Shown: piece after piece, positions 62,253 to 64,000 of the stretch | Numbering within the stretch: position 1 is the stretch's first letter | Layout of the letters: each line of letters opens with the position of its first letter | Source: Aminiphilus circumscriptus DSM 16581 | Lineage (GTDB): Bacteria > Synergistota > Synergistia > Synergistales > Aminiphilaceae | DNA length: 64,000 bases | Assembly: GCF_000526375.1 (NCBI RefSeq) | Contig: NZ_JAFY01000001.1 | Coordinates: forward strand, 62,001 to 126,000 | Direction of reading: 5' to 3' | Program-made: the position numbers and the translations under genes | The notes under the pieces: generated by a model | Told to the model about the DNA's origin: nothing | The model's database searches: none | What the model saw: the letters and a program-made list of their open reading frames with translations, nothing else

Positions 62253-63473
62253 TCAGAGGATCTCCAGAAACGCCTCGATGCGGGTGCGCAGGTTCTCCCG
62301 GTCCGAGGGGGAGAAGTCCGTCTCGATGTGCAGGAAGGGAAGCCCCAGCGTCTCCCGCACGAAGGTCCCCACGGCGGTGGACTCGATGTTGTAGGTGTGG
62401 CAGGACTGCCAGGTGAGATCAATCACGCCCTGCACGGCAAAGTCCCTCGCCATGCGTCCCAAAAGCTCCAGGCGCCGCGTGTTGGGGCTCATGACCGAGC
62501 AGGGAATGCGCAGATATTTCTCCGCCAGGACCGTGAGCATGTCCCGGGGGTCCTCCTCGTCGGCCAGATAGTCCACGACCTTGTAACCGCCGCAGTTCTC
62601 CATGGCCACCACAGCGCCGCCGCCGTCCTCCACGAGTTCGATCACCTTGCCGGTCTCGATGCCCACGGGCACGCCCGTGAGGAGCACCCGGGGCGCGGAG
62701 GCCGGAGCGCCCCGGAATTTCCCGGAGGTGTCCGCGTCGATCTCCGCCAGAAGCTCCTCCGCCAGGGCCAGCCCCATGCCTCGCACGTCGCTGTAGGCGG
62801 TGACGGACATCACCTCCAGCAGATTCCTGCCGCTCAAGGGGGCGGGGATGCGCCGGTTCGCGTCGAAAAGGCGCTTCAGAAGGCGCATCTCCCGGTTCGT
62901 GGCCCGGGCGGCGTCGCGCAGGGCCTCCTCGGTGATGGTTCTGCCCGTGTGGGTTTCGAGGAACTGCTTCAGTCGCTCCAGCTCGCCCCGCCAGAGGGGG
63001 AGGGCGTGGGGGGCGTCGGGAAGCTGGGGAAGATCCATGATGTGCAGCGGTTTCAGGCGCCCCATGAATTCGTAGGCCTTCTTCCGCCCGTCGCAGGTGG
63101 TCTGGGCGAAGAGAATGTCGCAGAAGTGGAAGTAGGGGCAGGTGTCCGTGGCGGCCAGATCGTAGAGCGTCTTCACCACGGGGCAGAGATTGGCGGGCAG
63201 GTCCCGGCTCGCCGCCGGAAGTGGGTCCTGCTTGTAGCCGCAGAGCGCCACGGGAATGCCCCCCGCGGCGAGAACGAGTTCCCGGGGGCTGTAGGTGCAG
63301 TAGAGCCCCACCACGGGAACGCCCGCTTCCTTGGCGTCCCGCACGGCGAGGAGTTTCGCCTCCCGGAGCGCCGGAATCTTCGACAGCGCCGCGGGGGCGT
63401 GCCGTGGCGCTCCCATGGCGTGCCCTTCGTCGCCCTTGTCGCCCTTGTGCTGTGTGCGCTGGAGTGTCGTCAT
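62253..63473 (-). CDS. Double-cubane-cluster anaerobic reductase (HgdB/YjiM-like)
   Basis: A 406-residue protein of the 2-hydroxyacyl-CoA dehydratase D-component superfamily, most like the double-cubane-cluster proteins (YjiM type) that carry out low-potential reductions with an ATP-driven activator. Cys residues are at 59 (GLYCTYSPREL), 78 (CGYKQDP), 97 (NLCPVVKTLYDL), 112, 118 and 127 (TTCDGRKKAYEF), which bind the Fe-S cluster, plus ENCGGYK and TWQSCHTYN later. The ATG at 63473 overlaps the stop of the upstream permease gene (ATGA) and follows AAGGAA. No activator ATPase (HgdC/YjiL type) is seen in the window; it may lie elsewhere. The substrate is unknown. Confidence 0.92.
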   Translation of the reverse strand: MTTLQRTQHKGDKGDEGHAMGAPRHAPAALSKIPALREAKLLAVRDAKEAGVPVVGLYCTYSPRELVLAAGGIPVALCGYKQDPLPAASRDLPANLCPVVKTLYDLAATDTCPYFHFCDILFAQTTCDGRKKAYEFMGRLKPLHIMDLPQLPDAPHALPLWRGELERLKQFLETHTGRTITEEALRDAARATNREMRLLKRLFDANRRIPAPLSGRNLLEVMSVTAYSDVRGMGLALAEELLAEIDADTSGKFRGAPASAPRVLLTGVPVGIETGKVIELVEDGGGAVVAMENCGGYKVVDYLADEEDPRDMLTVLAEKYLRIPCSVMSPNTRRLELLGRMARDFAVQGVIDLTWQSCHTYNIESTAVGTFVRETLGLPFLHIETDFSPSDRENLRTRIEAFLEIL

Positions 63474-64000
63474 GCGGACATTCCTTCCTTTCTGCGATTC
63501 AGGAGGATCGCCAGGGCGATGACGCCGTAGGCGATGAAGGAGCGGCAGTATTCGCCGATGGCCGCGTTGGACAGGGTGTTCTGTCCCGCCATGGGGGAGA
63601 CCACGAAGAGCGTGTGGAAGAGCACTACCCCCAGCACGGCCTGCCCCACCGTGGCGGAGCGCAGCGTGGCGCCCCCCGCTAGGAGCGCCGCGGCGGCGAA
63701 GATATCCGACAGAAGATGCCCCGTGTAGACGTTGAGAATGCTCAGGTCCTGAATGTAAATGAGCTGCCCGCAGGCGCCGAGCACGGTGGAGAGCACCATG
63801 GCCTGAAGGCGCAACCGGTCCGGAACGATGCCGCAGAGGGCCGCCCGGTCCCGGTCGTCCGCCACGGCCCTGGCGTGGAGGCCGAAGCGGGAATGGAGCA
63901 GCCAGTGCACCGCCGCCGCGAAGAACAACACCACCACAAGCGACCCCACCGAGAAGGAGACGCCTCCCACCGTCACGTGTCCCACGTTCCGGAGAATGTG
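63470..64000 (-). CDS. ABC transporter permease (BPD_transp_2, sugar/nucleoside type), partial
   Basis: The last 176 residues of an inner-membrane permease of the RbsC/BPD_transp_2 family; the N-terminal part lies beyond the window. The EAA-like loop is FGLHARAVADDRDRAALCGI, and several helices follow (ALLAGGATLRSATVGQAVLG, LHTLFVVSPMAGQNTLSNAA), ending in NRRKEG. GTG 63985 is an in-frame start but too short for the family (about 300 residues). Its stop overlaps the reductase start by four bases, so the two are co-translated. Upstream transporter genes presumably continue the operon outside the window. Confidence 0.88.
   Translation of the reverse strand, partial: HILRNVGHVTVGGVSFSVGSLVVVLFFAAAVHWLLHSRFGLHARAVADDRDRAALCGIVPDRLRLQAMVLSTVLGACGQLIYIQDLSILNVYTGHLLSDIFAAAALLAGGATLRSATVGQAVLGVVLFHTLFVVSPMAGQNTLSNAAIGEYCRSFIAYGVIALAILLNRRKEGMSA

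Overview
The window is GC-rich bacterial DNA and most probably comes from the phylum Synergistetes (Synergistaceae). The strongest evidence is that five predicted surface proteins end in the Synergist-CTERM sorting signal: a Gly-rich stretch, one Cys, a hydrophobic helix and a basic tail. The gene content also suits an anaerobic, motile, amino-acid-using member of that group: a double-cubane-cluster reductase, a TAXI-type binding protein, an amino-acid binding protein, several chemotaxis/c-di-GMP sensors and flavoprotein reductases. A genus such as Aminiphilus is possible but cannot be decided here. No rRNA, tRNA or CRISPR array was seen.

Layout. 1-13 kb: the end of an iron alcohol dehydrogenase, a membrane-anchored class-C beta-lactamase-like hydrolase, a chemoreceptor, a TSUP exporter convergent with a TAXI binding protein, a solo B3/4 protein and a SprA-type metalloprotease. 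A duplicated promoter-bearing cassette and a duplicated 3' fragment of the exporter gene lie among them. 13-18 kb: a small antitoxin-like gene beside a disabled Doc-like toxin, a Synergist-CTERM protein and an arginase-family protein. 18-36 kb: a diguanylate cyclase, then four tandem, same-strand beta-helix surface proteins with Synergist-CTERM ends, then a DUF342/FapA-like gene. All four surface genes and the DUF342 gene share one promoter architecture (CTTGACA-N9-TGTCAAG dyad, 19-bp spacer), so they look like one regulon.

37-43 kb: a second chemoreceptor and a prophage-like switch with ImmA and a repressor running left, a second XRE regulator and two replication-type genes running right, and a dyad operator between them. 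43-51 kb: a duplicated-fold membrane protein, an SDR, an acetoacetate decarboxylase-family protein, then DUF1659, DUF2922, YvrJ and a GH73 glucosaminidase in order. 51-64 kb: an amino-acid binding protein, a TolB-like propeller protein, a 41-residue very basic protein, gene remnants (two DUF4143-type ATPase tails, a frameshifted DUF1848 gene), a TetR regulator followed by two flavoprotein genes, and an ABC permease translationally coupled to a double-cubane reductase.

Intergenic DNA is unusually long and crowded. Two related families of roughly 90-110-bp elements with inverted ends (eleven and five copies) sit between genes, together with polypurine/polypyrimidine tracts and minisatellites. 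Several genes carry in-frame short repeats at their 5' ends. Very long open frames opposite the real genes are a by-product of base composition and were not annotated.
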